Below are positions 40,136-50,790 of a stretch of 64,000 nucleotides of DNA, piece after piece. Every line of letters begins with the position of its first letter. Position 1 is the first letter of the stretch. The notes beneath the pieces were generated by a model. It made no database searches. It saw nothing but the letters and a program-made list of their open reading frames with translations, and was not told the DNA's origin. The translations under genes and the position numbers were made by a program. The stretch comes from Triticum aestivum. Lineage: Eukaryota > Streptophyta > Magnoliopsida > Poales > Poaceae. The stretch covers positions 355,310,696 to 355,374,695 of the forward strand of contig NC_057808.1 of NCBI RefSeq assembly GCF_018294505.1, given 5' to 3'.

Positions 40136-41346
40136 GAAGAATTTTTTTTCTTTTGTTGGTATGTGAAACTAGGTGGTAAATATTTAGCAACAATGTAATT
40201 AGCATAGTCACCATACCAAGGAGTGTTATGAGAAACATTTATTGCAGCTAACTGCTCATCAGGAAAACTATCATCAATAGGTAGTGGGTCATCAAGAATA
40301 TTTTCAAGCCTAGACAAGTTATCATCCACGGGGTTCTCTGCTCCCTTTCTATCAGTGATATGCAAATCAAATTCTTGTAGCAAGAGAACCCATCGAATAA
40401 GTCTAGGTTTAGCATCTTTCTTTTCCATAAGATATTTAATAGCAGCATGGTCTGTGTGAGCAATTACTTTTGAATCAACAATGTAAGATGTAAATTTATC
40501 ACAAGCAAACACCACAGCTAGAAATTCTATTTCAGTAGTAGCATAATTTCTTTGAGCATTGTCTAGAGTTTTACTAGCATAATGAATAACATTTAGTTTC
40601 TTATCAACTCGTTGTCCTAGAACAACACCAACAGCATAATCACTAGCATCACACATAATTTCAAAAGGCAAGTTCCAGTCAGGTGGTTGAACAATAGGTG
40701 CAGAAATTAAGGCTTTCTTGAGTGTTTCAAAGGCTTCTAACCAATCACCATCAAAAACAAAGGGAACATCCTTTTGCAAAAGATTTGTAAGGGGCCTAGA
40801 AATTTTAGAAAAGTCTTTGATAAATCTCCTATAGAAACCAGCATGACCTAAGAAACTACGAATACCTTTGATATCTTTAGGACATGGAATTTTCTCGATT
40901 GCATCAACCTTAGCTTTGTCCACTTCAATACCTCTTTTAGAAATTTTATGGCCCAAAACAATACCTTCATTAACCATAAAGTGGCACTTCTCCCAATTCA
41001 AGACAAGATTGGTTTGCTCACATCTCATAAATAGAAAAGTCATCCATGAAAACCTCGACAATGTTTTCACAAAAGTCAAAGAATATAGTAGCCATACATC
41101 TTTGAAAGGTAGCAGGTGCATTGCATAAACCAAAAGGCATACATCTATAAGCATAAGTTCCAAAGGGACAAGTGAAAGTGGTCTTTTCTTGATCAGGTTG
41201 AGAAACAGGTATTTGTGAAAAACTAGAGTATCCATCAAGGAAGCAAAAATGTGTGTGCTTAGATAGTCTTTCTAGCATTTGATCAATAAAAGGCAGAGGG
41301 TAATGATCTTTTCTAGTTGCTTTGTTTAATTTTCTAAAATCAATTA
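40136..41346 (-). pseudogene. Athila II RT palm/thumb and RNase H
   Basis: RT palm in frame 41350-41018: [48 protein letters not shown] and MDDFS (catalytic DD). A frameshift follows near 41020-41050. The main frame then gives [40 protein letters not shown] (thumb) and RNase H with [30 protein letters not shown] and [10 protein letters not shown]. The order RT-RNase H-integrase is the gypsy order. One frameshift and the MITE disable it. Confidence 0.75.
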
Positions 41347-42267
41347 CCATTCTATAGCATGTAACAATTCTTTGTGAAATAAGTTAATTCTTATCATTAG
41401 GAACAACAGTAATACCTCCTTAGGGACACAATGAACAGGACTTACCCATCTACTATCAGCTATAGGATAGATTATACCTGCTTCTAGAAGTTTTAATATT
41501 TCCGTTCTTACCACTTCCTTCATCTTCGGATTTAATCGACGTTGGTGATCAACAACGGGTTTAGCATCAGGTTCCATATTAATCTTGTGCTGACAGAGAG
41601 TGGGACTAATGCTCTTTAAATCATCAAGAGTATATCCAATAGCAGCTCGGTGCTTCCTTAGAACTTTCAATAATCTTTCTTCTTCATTTTCTGAAAGGTT
41701 AGCACTAATAATAACATGATATATCTTGTTCTCATCAATATATGCATATTTCAAAGTGTCTGACAATTGTTTCAATTCAAACACAGGATCACCTTTAGGT
41801 GCAGGAGGACCTCCCAGAGTTACAATAGGCAAATTGTGCTTAAGCAAAGGTTTTTGTTCGAACACGATTCTATCTATTTCATTTCTTTCATGCATATGCA
41901 AATCATTTTCATGGTCTAGCTGATATTGTTCTAAAGGATCAGTAGGAGGCACAGCAATAGAAGCAAGACCAATTATTTCATCCTTACTAGGCAATTCTGT
42001 TTTATGAGGTTTTCTACTAAACTTGAAGAAATTAAACTCATGAGACTCATCACCAAAGCTAACACCGACAGTTTGTTGCTCACAATCTATTTTAGCATTA
42101 ACGGTGTTCAGTAAGGGTCTACCAAAGATAATGGGACAAAAATCATCTTGTGGGGAACCAAGAACAAGAAAATCAGTAATATATTTTATTTTCCCACACA
42201 AGACTTCAACATCTCTAACAATCCCAATTGGTGATAGTATCTCTGTTAGCAAGTTTAATAGTAACAT
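41344..42267 (-). pseudogene. Athila II protease end and RT N-terminal part
   Basis: Begins in the protease: FLVLGSPQDDFCPIIFGRPL, the usual I-x-G-R-P-x-L end of a retropepsin. A spacer follows with PPAPKGDPVFELKQLSDTLK, then RT fingers with INMEPDAKPVVDHQRRLNPK and AGIIYPIADSRWVSPVHCVP. After HCVPK the frame shifts and the rest of the 307 codons is out of frame. Confidence 0.7.
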
Positions 42268-42460
42268 CTATGTCTTCTACCTCTGCGGGTGCTATGTCAT
42301 TCATAATTTCTTGATATAAGGTAAAGGGAATAGCACTCATGCTAGCACCTATGTCACATAAACCATCATAACAGTGATATCATATTTTAACTGAGACAAC
42401 AGGCATGCCAACAATAGGTCTATGTTTATCTTTTTCATCGGGTTTGGCAATTCTAGCAGC
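42268..42460 (-). pseudogene. Athila II protease active-site region
   Basis: Minus strand CDIGASMSAIPFTLYQEIM at about 42358-42300, where DIGAS is the D-[ST/I]-G-[AS] active site of retroviral-type aspartic proteases. Broken from the flanking frames by a stop near 42380 and a frameshift near 42265. Confidence 0.5.
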
Positions 42461-42679
42461 TTCTTCACAGAAGTAAATAACATGCCTGTCTATATTTTCT
42501 TCCAGGATATCCTTAACCATAGCAACACTAGGTTCTACTTTGATTTGTTCATCAGGTTTAGGTGTTCTAGTATAACTTTTGTTGACAACAATTGAAACTT
42601 TAGCATGTTCATTGATCCTAACAGGGAAAGGTGGTTTCTCAATATAAGCAGTAGGAACAACTGGATCAACATTATAAAT

Positions 42680-43546
42680 AATAGTTTCCTCTTTAGCTAG
42701 TACTGGTTCTTTAATTTCTTATTTAATAGGTGGGTGATATTTAAACCACTTCTCCTTAGGGAGATCAACATGAGTAGCAAAGGATTCACAAAAGGAGGCT
42801 ACTATCTCAGGGTCAAGTCCATATTTAGTGCTAAACTTTTAAAAGCATCGGTATTTATAAAAGATTTAACACAATCATACTCAAGCTTAATACCTGACTC
42901 TTTACCTTCGTCGAGTTCCCAATCTTCAGAGTTTCATTTAATTCTTTCCAAAATATCCCACTGGAATTCAATAGTCTTCTTCATAAAAGAACCAGCACAA
43001 GAAGTATCAAGCATGGATCGATCATCATGAGAAAGCCGAGCATAAAAATTGTGGATAATAATTTCTCTTGAGAGCTCATGATTGGGGCATGAATATAGTA
43101 TTGACTTAAGCCTCCCCCAAGCTAGAGCGATACTTTCTCCTTCACGAGGCCAAAAATTATATATGTAATTCCGATCACGATGAACTAGATGCATAGGATA
43201 TTTTTTTGGTGAAACTCAAATTCCAAGATCCAGTATCAACGCATAGCCTATACCATGCCAATGCTTTTCCCTTAAAATATAAAGGGAAAACCTACTTCTT
43301 AACTCCATCTCTAGGTAAACCTACAAGCTTAAACAATCCACAAATTTCTTCCACGTATATCAAGTGCATATCAGGATGTTCGGTTCCATCTCCAGCATAA
43401 GGATTAGCTAGCAGTTGTTCTATCATACCTGAAGGAATTTCATATTCAATATTTTAAGTAGGTGCAGTAGGTTGAGGGGTAACTAATTTTGGTTCCGGTC
43501 GAGGTGAAGATACCCCGAACAAACCCCTCAAAGGATTGTTTTCCAT
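42680..43546 (-). pseudogene. Athila II gag
   Basis: ATG at 43546 (MENNPLRGLFGVSSPRPEPK), 78 bases after the primer site. Then, past a TAA, PSGMIEQLLANPYAGDGTEH and HPDMHLIYVEEICGLFKLVG; past a TAG, VFPLYFKGKALAWYRLCVDT. A frameshift in an A-run follows (about 43210), then RDRNYIYNFWPREGESIALA, YSCPNHELSREIIIHNFYAR and DTSCAGSFMKKTIEFQWDIL. The block from PLYFKGKALAW on is the retrotransposon gag domain (PF03732). A stop at about 42933 precedes a further frame with DWELDEGKESGIKLEYDC. Not functional. Confidence 0.7.
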
Positions 43547-43623
43547 AGTAACAAGTGACAATAAATTTCGGCACGTAGTAATAATATTTCCTTACCAATT
43601 TCCACTTACCAAGAGCGCTTCAC

Positions 43624-43641
43624 TCCCCGGCAACGGCGCCA
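43624..43641 (-). other. Primer binding site (tRNA-Asp) of Athila II
   Basis: Minus strand TGGCGCCGTTGCCGGGGA, a perfect 18-base complement to plant tRNA-Asp(GTC), 11 bases from the LTR. Confidence 0.9.
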
Positions 43642-43652
43642 GAAAATAACCT

Positions 43653-45176
43653 TGATGACCCACAAGTATATGGGATCAATTGTAGCCTTTTCGATAAGTA
43701 AGAGTGTCGAACCCAACGAGGAGCAGAAGGGAATAACAAGTGGTTTTCAGCAAGGTAATGTCTGCAAGTGCTGAAATTGTAAGTAACAGAGTAGTTTGAT
43801 AGCAAGATAATTTGTAATGAGCAAGTAATGATAATAGTAACAAAAGTGCAGCAAGGTAGCCCAATCCTTTTGAGGCAAAGGACAGGCCAAAACGGTCTCT
43901 TATAAGAAGAAAAGCATTCTTGAGGGTACACGGGAATTTCATCTAGTCACTTTCATCATGTTGGTTCGATTCCTGATCGCTAGTTTGGTAATTTGATATG
44001 TGGGTGAACCGGTGCTTAGGTGTTGTTCTTACTTGAATAAACCTCCTACTTATGATTAACCCTCCCCCCCCCCCCCGCAAGCATCCGCAACTATGAGAAA
44101 AGTATTAAGAATAAATTCTAACCATAGCATTAAACTTTTGGATCCAATCGGTCCCTTACGGAATAGCGCATAGGGTTTAAGCTTCTGTCACTCTCGCAAC
44201 CCATCATCTAATACTACTCCACAATGCATTCCCTTAGGCCCAATTATGGTGAAGTGCCATGAGTCGACGTTCGCATGACACCACTAAGGGAATCACAACA
44301 TGCATACTATCAAAATATCGAACACATATCAAGTTCACATGATTACTTGCAACATGATTTCTCCTGTGTCCTCAAGAACAAAAGTAACTACTCACAAATA
44401 ATAATCATGCTCAAGATCAGAGGGGTATTAAATAGCAAATTGTATCTGAACATATAATCATCCACCAAATAAACCATATAGTAATCAACTATAAGATGTA
44501 ATCAACACTACTAGTGACCCACAAGCACCAATCTATAGTTCTGGTACAAAGATTGAACACAAGAGATGAACTAGGGTTTTAGAAGAGATGGTGCTGTTGA
44601 AGATGTTGATGGAGATTTCCCTCCCCGAGATGGGAGAGTTGTTGGTGATGATGATGATGACGATGATTCCCCCCTCCGGAAGGGAAGTTCCCCCGCCAGA
44701 ATTGCTCCGCCGGAGGGCAAAAGTGCTCCTGCCCAAGTTCCGCCTCGAGACGGTGGCGTTCCATCCCGAAAGTACTCCCCTTATTTTTCTAGGTCAAAAT
44801 GACTTATATACCAGAAGATGGGCATCGGAGGTGGGCTGGGTTGAGCACAACCCACCAGGGCGTGCCTGGGGGGCCAGGCGCCCCCTGGTGTCTTGTGCTC
44901 ACCAGGTGGCCCCCCTCCGGTAGTTATTTGCTCCAGTATTTCTTATTTATTCCATAAAAATTCCTTGTGAAGTTTCAGCTTATTTAGAGTTGTGCAGAAT
45001 AGGTGGCCTGACGTAGCTTTTCCAGGTCCAGATTTCCAGCAGCCGGAATTATCCCTCTTTGTGTGAACCTTGCATATTATGAGAGAAAAGGCATTAGAAT
45101 TACTCCAAAAAGTATTATTATGCATAAAAACCTCATAAATAACAGTAGGTAAACATGATGCAAAATGGACGTATCA
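43653..45176 (-). repeat. 5' LTR of Athila II
   Basis: 1524 bases; minus-strand start TGATACGTCCATTTTGCATC, end GGGTCATCA. It contains a C-run (44067-44080), a TATA box (44804-44811) and the GC-rich hairpin. Confidence 0.85.
44804..44811 (-). promoter_or_regulatory. TATA box of Athila II 5' LTR
   Basis: Minus strand GGTATATAAGTC, about 30 bases downstream of the hairpin 44842-44912, whose outer arms are TGAGCACAA and TTGTGCTCA. The 3' LTR has the same arrangement (36080-36180). Confidence 0.55.
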
Positions 45177-46291
45177 CGGACCCACTTGTCCACTTCTAGA
45201 CCCGTCCGGAATCCGCTGGAACCTTCTAGAAGCTTCCCGATACAATACTGAAAAAAACTACACCTTTCTCCGGAACCCAAAATATGACTTCCCACTTATA
45301 AATCTTTACCTCTCGACCATTCCGAGACTCCTCGTGACATCCGGGATCTCATCCGGGACTCCGGACAACATTCGGTTACCAATCATCAAATATCCCAATA
45401 CTACTCTAGCGTCAACGAACGTTAAGTGTGCGACCCTACGGGTTTCGGAATCATGTAGTCATGGCCGAGACTCCTCCCAGTATATAACCAATAGCGGAAC
45501 CTGGATGCCCATATTGGTTCCTACATGTTCTACGAAGATCTTTTATCGGTTGAACCATGATGTCAATGATTCGGTTAACCCCGTATGCAATTCCCTTTGT
45601 CCGGCGATATGTTACTTGCCAGAGATTCGATCGTCGGTATCTCCATACCTAGTTCAACCTCGTTACCGACAAGCCTCTTTACTCATTTTGTAATACACGA
45701 TCTCGTGACTAACTCATTAGGCACATTGCTTGCAAGCTCTTTATGATGTTGTATTGCCGAGAGGGCCCAGAGATATCTCTCCGCCACACGGAGTGACAAA
45801 TCCCAGTCTCGATCCATGCCAACCCAACAGACACCTTCGGAGATACCTGTAGAGCATCTTTATGATCACCCAGTTATGAAGTGGCGTTTGATAGCACACA
45901 AGTTATTCCTGCAGTATCCGGGAGTTGCATGATCTCATGGTCTTAGGAATAGATACTTGACATGAAGAAAGCTATAGCAATAAACTCAAGTGATATGATC
46001 AAATGTTAATCTTACGGTTGGGTCTTGTCCATCACATCATTCTCCTAATGATGTGATCCTGTTATCAAATGGCAACTCATGTTTATTGTTAGGAAACCTT
46101 AACCATCTTTGATCAACGAGCTAGTCTAGTAGAGGCTTACTAGGGACACGATATTTGTTTATGTATCCACACATGTATTTAAGTTTTCGGTCAATACAAT
46201 TCTAGCCTGAATAATAAACCTTTATCATGAATAAGGAAATATGATAATAACCAATTTATTATTGCCTCTAGGGCATATTTCCAACAGGTTC

Positions 46292-46400
46292 AACTTCATA
46301 TTAAACAGTCTAAGGTTGGCAAAGGTTATGCAAAATCTTGTAAGACATTCGTCTTTTACCTAGTTTTGACAATGATTGACGCCGCAGAAAATTGTCATAT
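46292..46400 (-). pseudogene. Tat-like gypsy RT fragment (upstream half)
   Basis: Minus strand: SIIVKTR, then (after frame changes) FANLRLF-like and NMKLN phrases that precede, in gypsy RT, the GVPSGKL block found at 34690-34735. The solo BARE/Angela LTR with its GGTTC duplication lies exactly between. Short and decayed. Confidence 0.5.
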
Positions 46401-46985
46401 CCCTTAGTAGGTTAGCCAAGGTAGCCAGAAGTACCAAAAGGGAGTTTAAACTGGATGTTTACCTAGGTTCAGGCCCTCATATGAGGTATTACCCTACGTC
46501 CTACTTTGTTTTGTATTAATGTGGTAGCACCTTGTGCGAGAGTATTACAAGAGGATGGTTAATATGACTACCGAAAATATGTTGTACAGAATAGACTGAT
46601 GTGAGCTATCCCTAGCCTCGCCTTATAAAGAGCACGAGAGCTAGGGTTTACATGGTTCCTAACCAACCTCAAGCGTGAGGGATCCTTGGCTTGCATGCCA
46701 AGATGAAGTTCTTGCTCAGAGTCGGGCCCTTGGAGTGCCTCTTGCAGCCGTGTCTCATCCTGGCCCCCTAGGCCCTGAGCCGGCCCAATGCCAGGCTTTT
46801 TTCCTGATGGTCCACCCCTAGTGTATTGTATCGTCAGTATCCCTCGAGCATGTCTGGAGTTTGGTATCTCACGTCGTGAGGAATGAAACCCAAGTAGACT
46901 CCCCTTGCATCGGCGATAGGTATAGTCCGACTTACGATTCCGAATTCAGGAATCTTCAGATCTGCCAAGTGCGCTCCTTGTAGGA
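46401..46985 (-). mobile_element. Gypsy LTR-like remnant
   Basis: Minus strand contains GGGCCTGAACCTAGGTAAAC and TAATACAAAACAAAGTAGG, a phrase like the 3' part of gypsy LTRs. No borders or target duplication can be set. It might be the 5' end of the Tat-like copy split at 34749, but that is not shown. Confidence 0.35.
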
Positions 46986-48346
46986 TTTAAGTATGTTGAC
47001 TAGAGAGGGTTGAATGGGAGATATAAAATTTATTTTGAAACTTCAAAACACTCAGCACAACACATCGGAAATAAACTATCTAATGCAGTTCAATTTGAAG
47101 ATAAACTACTGAAAGTAATGACAACGAGAATGAACAGGGTAGATTGTTGTAAGATAGTCATCAGAACAAAGGCGAGAAGAATGACAAAGTAGCAGTAGAT
47201 GAAGAACATACGAACATAGAGACAAATCACATTCAACACATCAAGATGAAAAAGATGCACAAACATATTGCACTACATATAAGAAAGAGAATCAATGATG
47301 GACAAAACGGATGAATACCACAACATAAGTACTTAAGGAAATGTGGTATAGAAAGTTAATCAGTGTTGCTCGATGACGACAATTTATTTGGTAGACTAGT
47401 TCACTTTTCTACAAAAGAGGTGCATTTGGTTGGAGTGACTTGTGATTGAACAAATGAGCAAACCTCTCTCCATCTTATTCTCCTCAAAGAATTCGACGTC
47501 TGCAAGGGATTACTGGTAGGAGATTCCGCAACAAGTTCTTGGTTTTGAGGACAAATCCATTCTAGTTGCTCCCTCGACAAATGACATTTGTCACTTCTAT
47601 ATTCCAACACTACGCAAGAAATTCCTCATATGCAAGATCACTCGGATGAGGCTCATGTGCATTCTCAACAATACTAGGGTGTGTCAACTGTGGAGGCATA
47701 CAAGACTGAAATTACAAATCATAATAGCCCATAGTAGGCAAAGTTGTATCATGAGTAGAAGAATACCCTTGCATAAGATGATTGTTATGCAAGTAACCCA
47801 ATTTTCTCATCACGGTGCCCAAAGATTCCTGACTATCAGTGGATACATAGAGATTCCTTACTATCAATGGATACATCAGGCATAGGGGCTTTCCTCTTGC
47901 CCTTTCAACCATTCCCTGGTCACTATAGTTAAAAGGCACATTATCAGTGGTCATAGTAGTGTTCCTCTAGTAGTAACATCAGTATATGTTCTTCTGGCAT
48001 ATCCCATGAAACCTCCTAGAGAATAATTAGGCGGTACCTCATTTTCATCATTATTAGGTCCAACATCATTACGGGTTTCTGAAATAGGAGCACGTTAAAT
48101 ATCAAGAACAGTCCTCGTGTGTAGAATCTATTTAGTGAACTCAATGTAGTACAAGCTCCCGCCAATGTTTACATGGGGAACAATAGGTGCGACAAAGTGA
48201 CATCTAGACAACTAATTTTGACTCTACCATTTGTTTGTGCCTTTTTAGGATGAATTTGTCAACATCCAAAGTCATCCCCATCATACTGCCTGAAAATGAA
48301 GCACTTGCTACTTCCCGTTATCTAAACAAATGCCCCTGATGAAGTA
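46986..48346. other. Decayed sequence, no gene called
   Basis: Several short open frames on both strands (up to 80 codons) and minus-strand phrases such as NNDENEVPPNYSLGGFMGYA and VNIGGSLYYIEFTK near 47960-48190, each broken by stops. This may be an old protein-coding transposon. I do not recognise the family. GACTATCAGTGGATACATAGAGATTCC is followed by a near copy (47833-47880). Confidence 0.3.
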
Positions 48347-48577
48347 CTCCCTCAATTTTTATATACAAGGCATTTTTCATGTCAAACTTTGACTTATAAT
48401 TTTAATCAACAAAATATGGGTTATATGTCATCAAAAATATATCATCGAAAAGTTCTTTGAAATGTGCATTCAATGGCATACTTTTTATGGCATATGACTC
48501 ATGTTTGTTGGTAAAAACTAATGGTCAAAGTTAGACATAAAAATATGAAGTGGCCCTATATTAGTAGATGGAGGGAG
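48347..48577. mobile_element. Stowaway MITE
   Basis: 231 bases with inverted ends CTCCCTCAATTTTTATATAC and (complement) CTCCCTCCATCTACTAATAT, flanked by TA at 48345-48346 and 48578-48579. The interior is AT-rich and non-coding. Confidence 0.8.
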
Positions 48578-49429
48578 TACCAAAGGTAGCCTAACAGTCA
48601 GAAGGATGGGAGGAGGGGGGGAGCTACATAAGACGCTCAAGCAACCAAGTAGTAATAAGCAATCAGAAAATGGTCTGCTCAAGAAGGCGAGTTTAATTTT
48701 GAAATTAAAATCTTATATCGGAGGGTGTTCCGGGGGAGGTGAGACTGCGTGTGCATGATGAGGAAGAGACGATATGAGAGAGCTGGTCATTTTTTGAAAT
48801 GAAAGCTTATAACAATTTACATATTGAAAAATAGTAAAACCCACGAGCATCCACATCAATTTGACGTTGTCAACCGTTGGATCGGACATATGGACACACT
48901 AGATACCAGATCCCTTGGTATTCCTGCTGCACACACGAGGACCATTTTAACCCACCACACCTCGCATCATCGTTGGTCCAATGAGTCCGGGCCACTGCTC
49001 TGGAGGCCGAGCAGGGTGTCCTTAAGTCTCGCCCTATTTATTATGTTTGTCTCCTTTCTCTTCCTAGGTCACCACAAGAACAAAAACCGTGATGACTCGG
49101 TTGTTGCTGTCTCCCTACTCGTTCGCCGAAGCATACCCGTGCTACCAGCGATTGTCCATGACAACTCTTTTCCACCAAAATATATTGTAGTATAGTGGTA
49201 CTCTAAATGTATTATCGTGTGTGCTACGTATTGGGCAACTATAGATCAAAAAAATTCAAAACTTCACAGATGTTTCTAATGTTTAATTTTTCTGAAGTAG
49301 TTTTACTATCCTTTCTTGAAGACAGATGGGCACGGCAATGCACGCCTTCATGTTCTAGTTCTTTTTTCTTTAGCTACATTTGTATTGTAACCAGTAATCG
49401 GTTGCTTCTTGGAAACAGAACATGATGGC
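48578..49429. other. No gene seen
   Basis: The 123-codon open frame at 48824-49195 has no recognisable domain and a composition no different from its surroundings. No repeat is recognised. Confidence 0.3.
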
Positions 49430-50790
49430 AGCCGCATGCTGCTGTTGAGAAACCCCACGTCGTCCTCCCCCTAGGGCGACTCGGGCGGCCAAAAACCTAG
49501 CCGCCGACGGCGCAAACTCCCTCCTCCCCTCCCTCCGCTGCTGCTGGGCTAAGCCCGGGGGCCGACGGCGGTGGCGGGGGATCTCCTCTCTCGCGCGTCT
49601 CCGGGGTGGGGCGGACCCCAAGGCGTGTCGTGGCGCGACCGATCTGGGATCTGCGGCGCGGCGGATGGCGGCAGGCGGCGGGAGGCCGGCCCGTCCTCGG
49701 ACGGCGATGGCTTGGCGCGGCGGAGGCCAGGGCTGCGGGCGCTGTGGATGGCCCTTCGGGCGGCGGCGGCGGCTGCGGTGACGGCGGCCGGGTTGGCTGC
49801 GGTGGCGTGCATGTTGCGTTCAGATCGGCGACGGCGGCACCTCCGATCAGATCTGTTCTGACCGGTGTAGCCGGCGGTGGTGGTCATCTCTTCCGTCAGA
49901 GGTGGTCGGCCTAAGGCTGGATGTTCGGATCTCGGGATCCGTCATTTGGCACCAGCTGCGAGTCGGGGAGACGTAGTTGCCGGTGAAAACCGAGTCGATG
50001 GCGGGCGTTGGCGGCGTTCCACATCATTACCTTGATGAAGGCATCGTCATGTGACTACCTTCGACCCACTCATATTGCTCCGAGGGAAACCCTAGGATCT
50101 GATGTTCCAGACCGGACGATGGCGGCACTGCGGTGTCGTTTCTCTCTTGGGAGCGTCGTTTTGTGGAGCAGCGCTGGAAGTCAGAGGCAGGAGGTGGAGC
50201 GGCTTCGGCTTGCACGGAGCTTCGGTGGAGATGTCAAGTCATGCCTGACCGACAGGTGCTACGCTTGGTCATGCCTGGTCGGCAGGTGCTACGCACGACA
50301 GATCCTCCAAGGGCTTCAAGCTGTGTCGGCTGGTGGTACGTGGCAGCATGGCGCTTGTGTATGAGTGGCGACCGCGACGTGTACAACTGTTTGCGCGCAG
50401 GGAGGAGGTGCCGTTGGGCGCCGTGGTGGCGTTGACGATAGCTGGACCGAGCAAGGTTGATGCATCAGTACAGTTCTGAAGAGGGAGCGGTGGCAGTTGG
50501 CGGCGGCGGCCTCCGAGAGCACGCCGGACCAGTGTGTACCACAGACCCGGCAAGTGGCTAGGTTGGGGTCTCAGGTCTTAGATGTTAGGCTTGGTTGCGA
50601 TGTCTGTTTGGTATTAGGCCCAGGCTATCTGCGCCCCTTCATCAACGGGATAGGTGTAGCCACAGTTTGTTGCTTAGACGGCGGCTTTAGTCTTACTGTT
50701 CTATGACTTTGTAAGGTCTTGTGAGAATAATTAATAAAGTGATTATATGCATCGCCCAGATGCAGAGGCCGGGGTCATCCTCTTAAACAT
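49430..50790 (+). mobile_element. Non-LTR retroposon-like sequence, no ORF2
   Basis: The GC-rich 5' part (GGCGACTCGGGCGGCCAAAA, then CCTAGCCGCCGACGGCGC) resembles the 5' UTR and start of ORF1 of Triticeae LINEs. The end reads TTGTAAGGTCTTGTGAGAAT, AATTAATAAAGTG, then a small hairpin TGCATCGCCCAGATGCA and GAGGCCGGGGTCATCCTC, a LINE-type 3' end. In between there is no RT or endonuclease. An internally deleted or non-autonomous LINE is likely. No clear poly-A or target duplication is visible. Multiple open frames (94-118 codons) are due to the base composition. Confidence 0.4.

Larger units (their letters stand above)
35344..45176 (-). mobile_element. Athila-type gypsy element II with gag-pol
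   Basis: Minus-strand element: 5' LTR 43653-45176, tRNA-Asp primer site, gag, protease, RT, RNase H, integrase, a 3' ORF with its own TATA box and hairpin, polypurine tract and a 3' LTR that lacks its outer 430 bases. Pol phrases such as RRLNPKMKEVV, MDDFS and RPQSSGQVELSNREI fit the Athila lineage. It is inactive: stops in gag, frameshifts in RT and integrase, a MITE in pol and a truncated 3' LTR. Its target duplication cannot be confirmed because the left junction is deleted (the right flank is CGGAC). Confidence 0.85.
34750..46286 (-). mobile_element. Solo BARE/Angela LTR, split by Athila II
   Basis: Pieces 34750-35343 and 45177-46286 (together 1.70 kb), minus-strand start TGTTGGAAATATGCCCTAGA and end GTTCCCCAACA. 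Perfect GGTTC duplications flank the outer ends (34745-34749, 46287-46291). There is no initiator-Met primer site to the left and no polypurine tract to the right, so it is a solo LTR. It interrupts a gypsy RT frame whose halves read on across the insertion. Confidence 0.85.

Noticed and set aside
43624..43641. tRNA-Asp like sequence
   Set aside because: It matches only the last 18 bases of tRNA-Asp and sits at an LTR border, so it is a primer binding site, not a tRNA gene. The same holds for 29868-29885.
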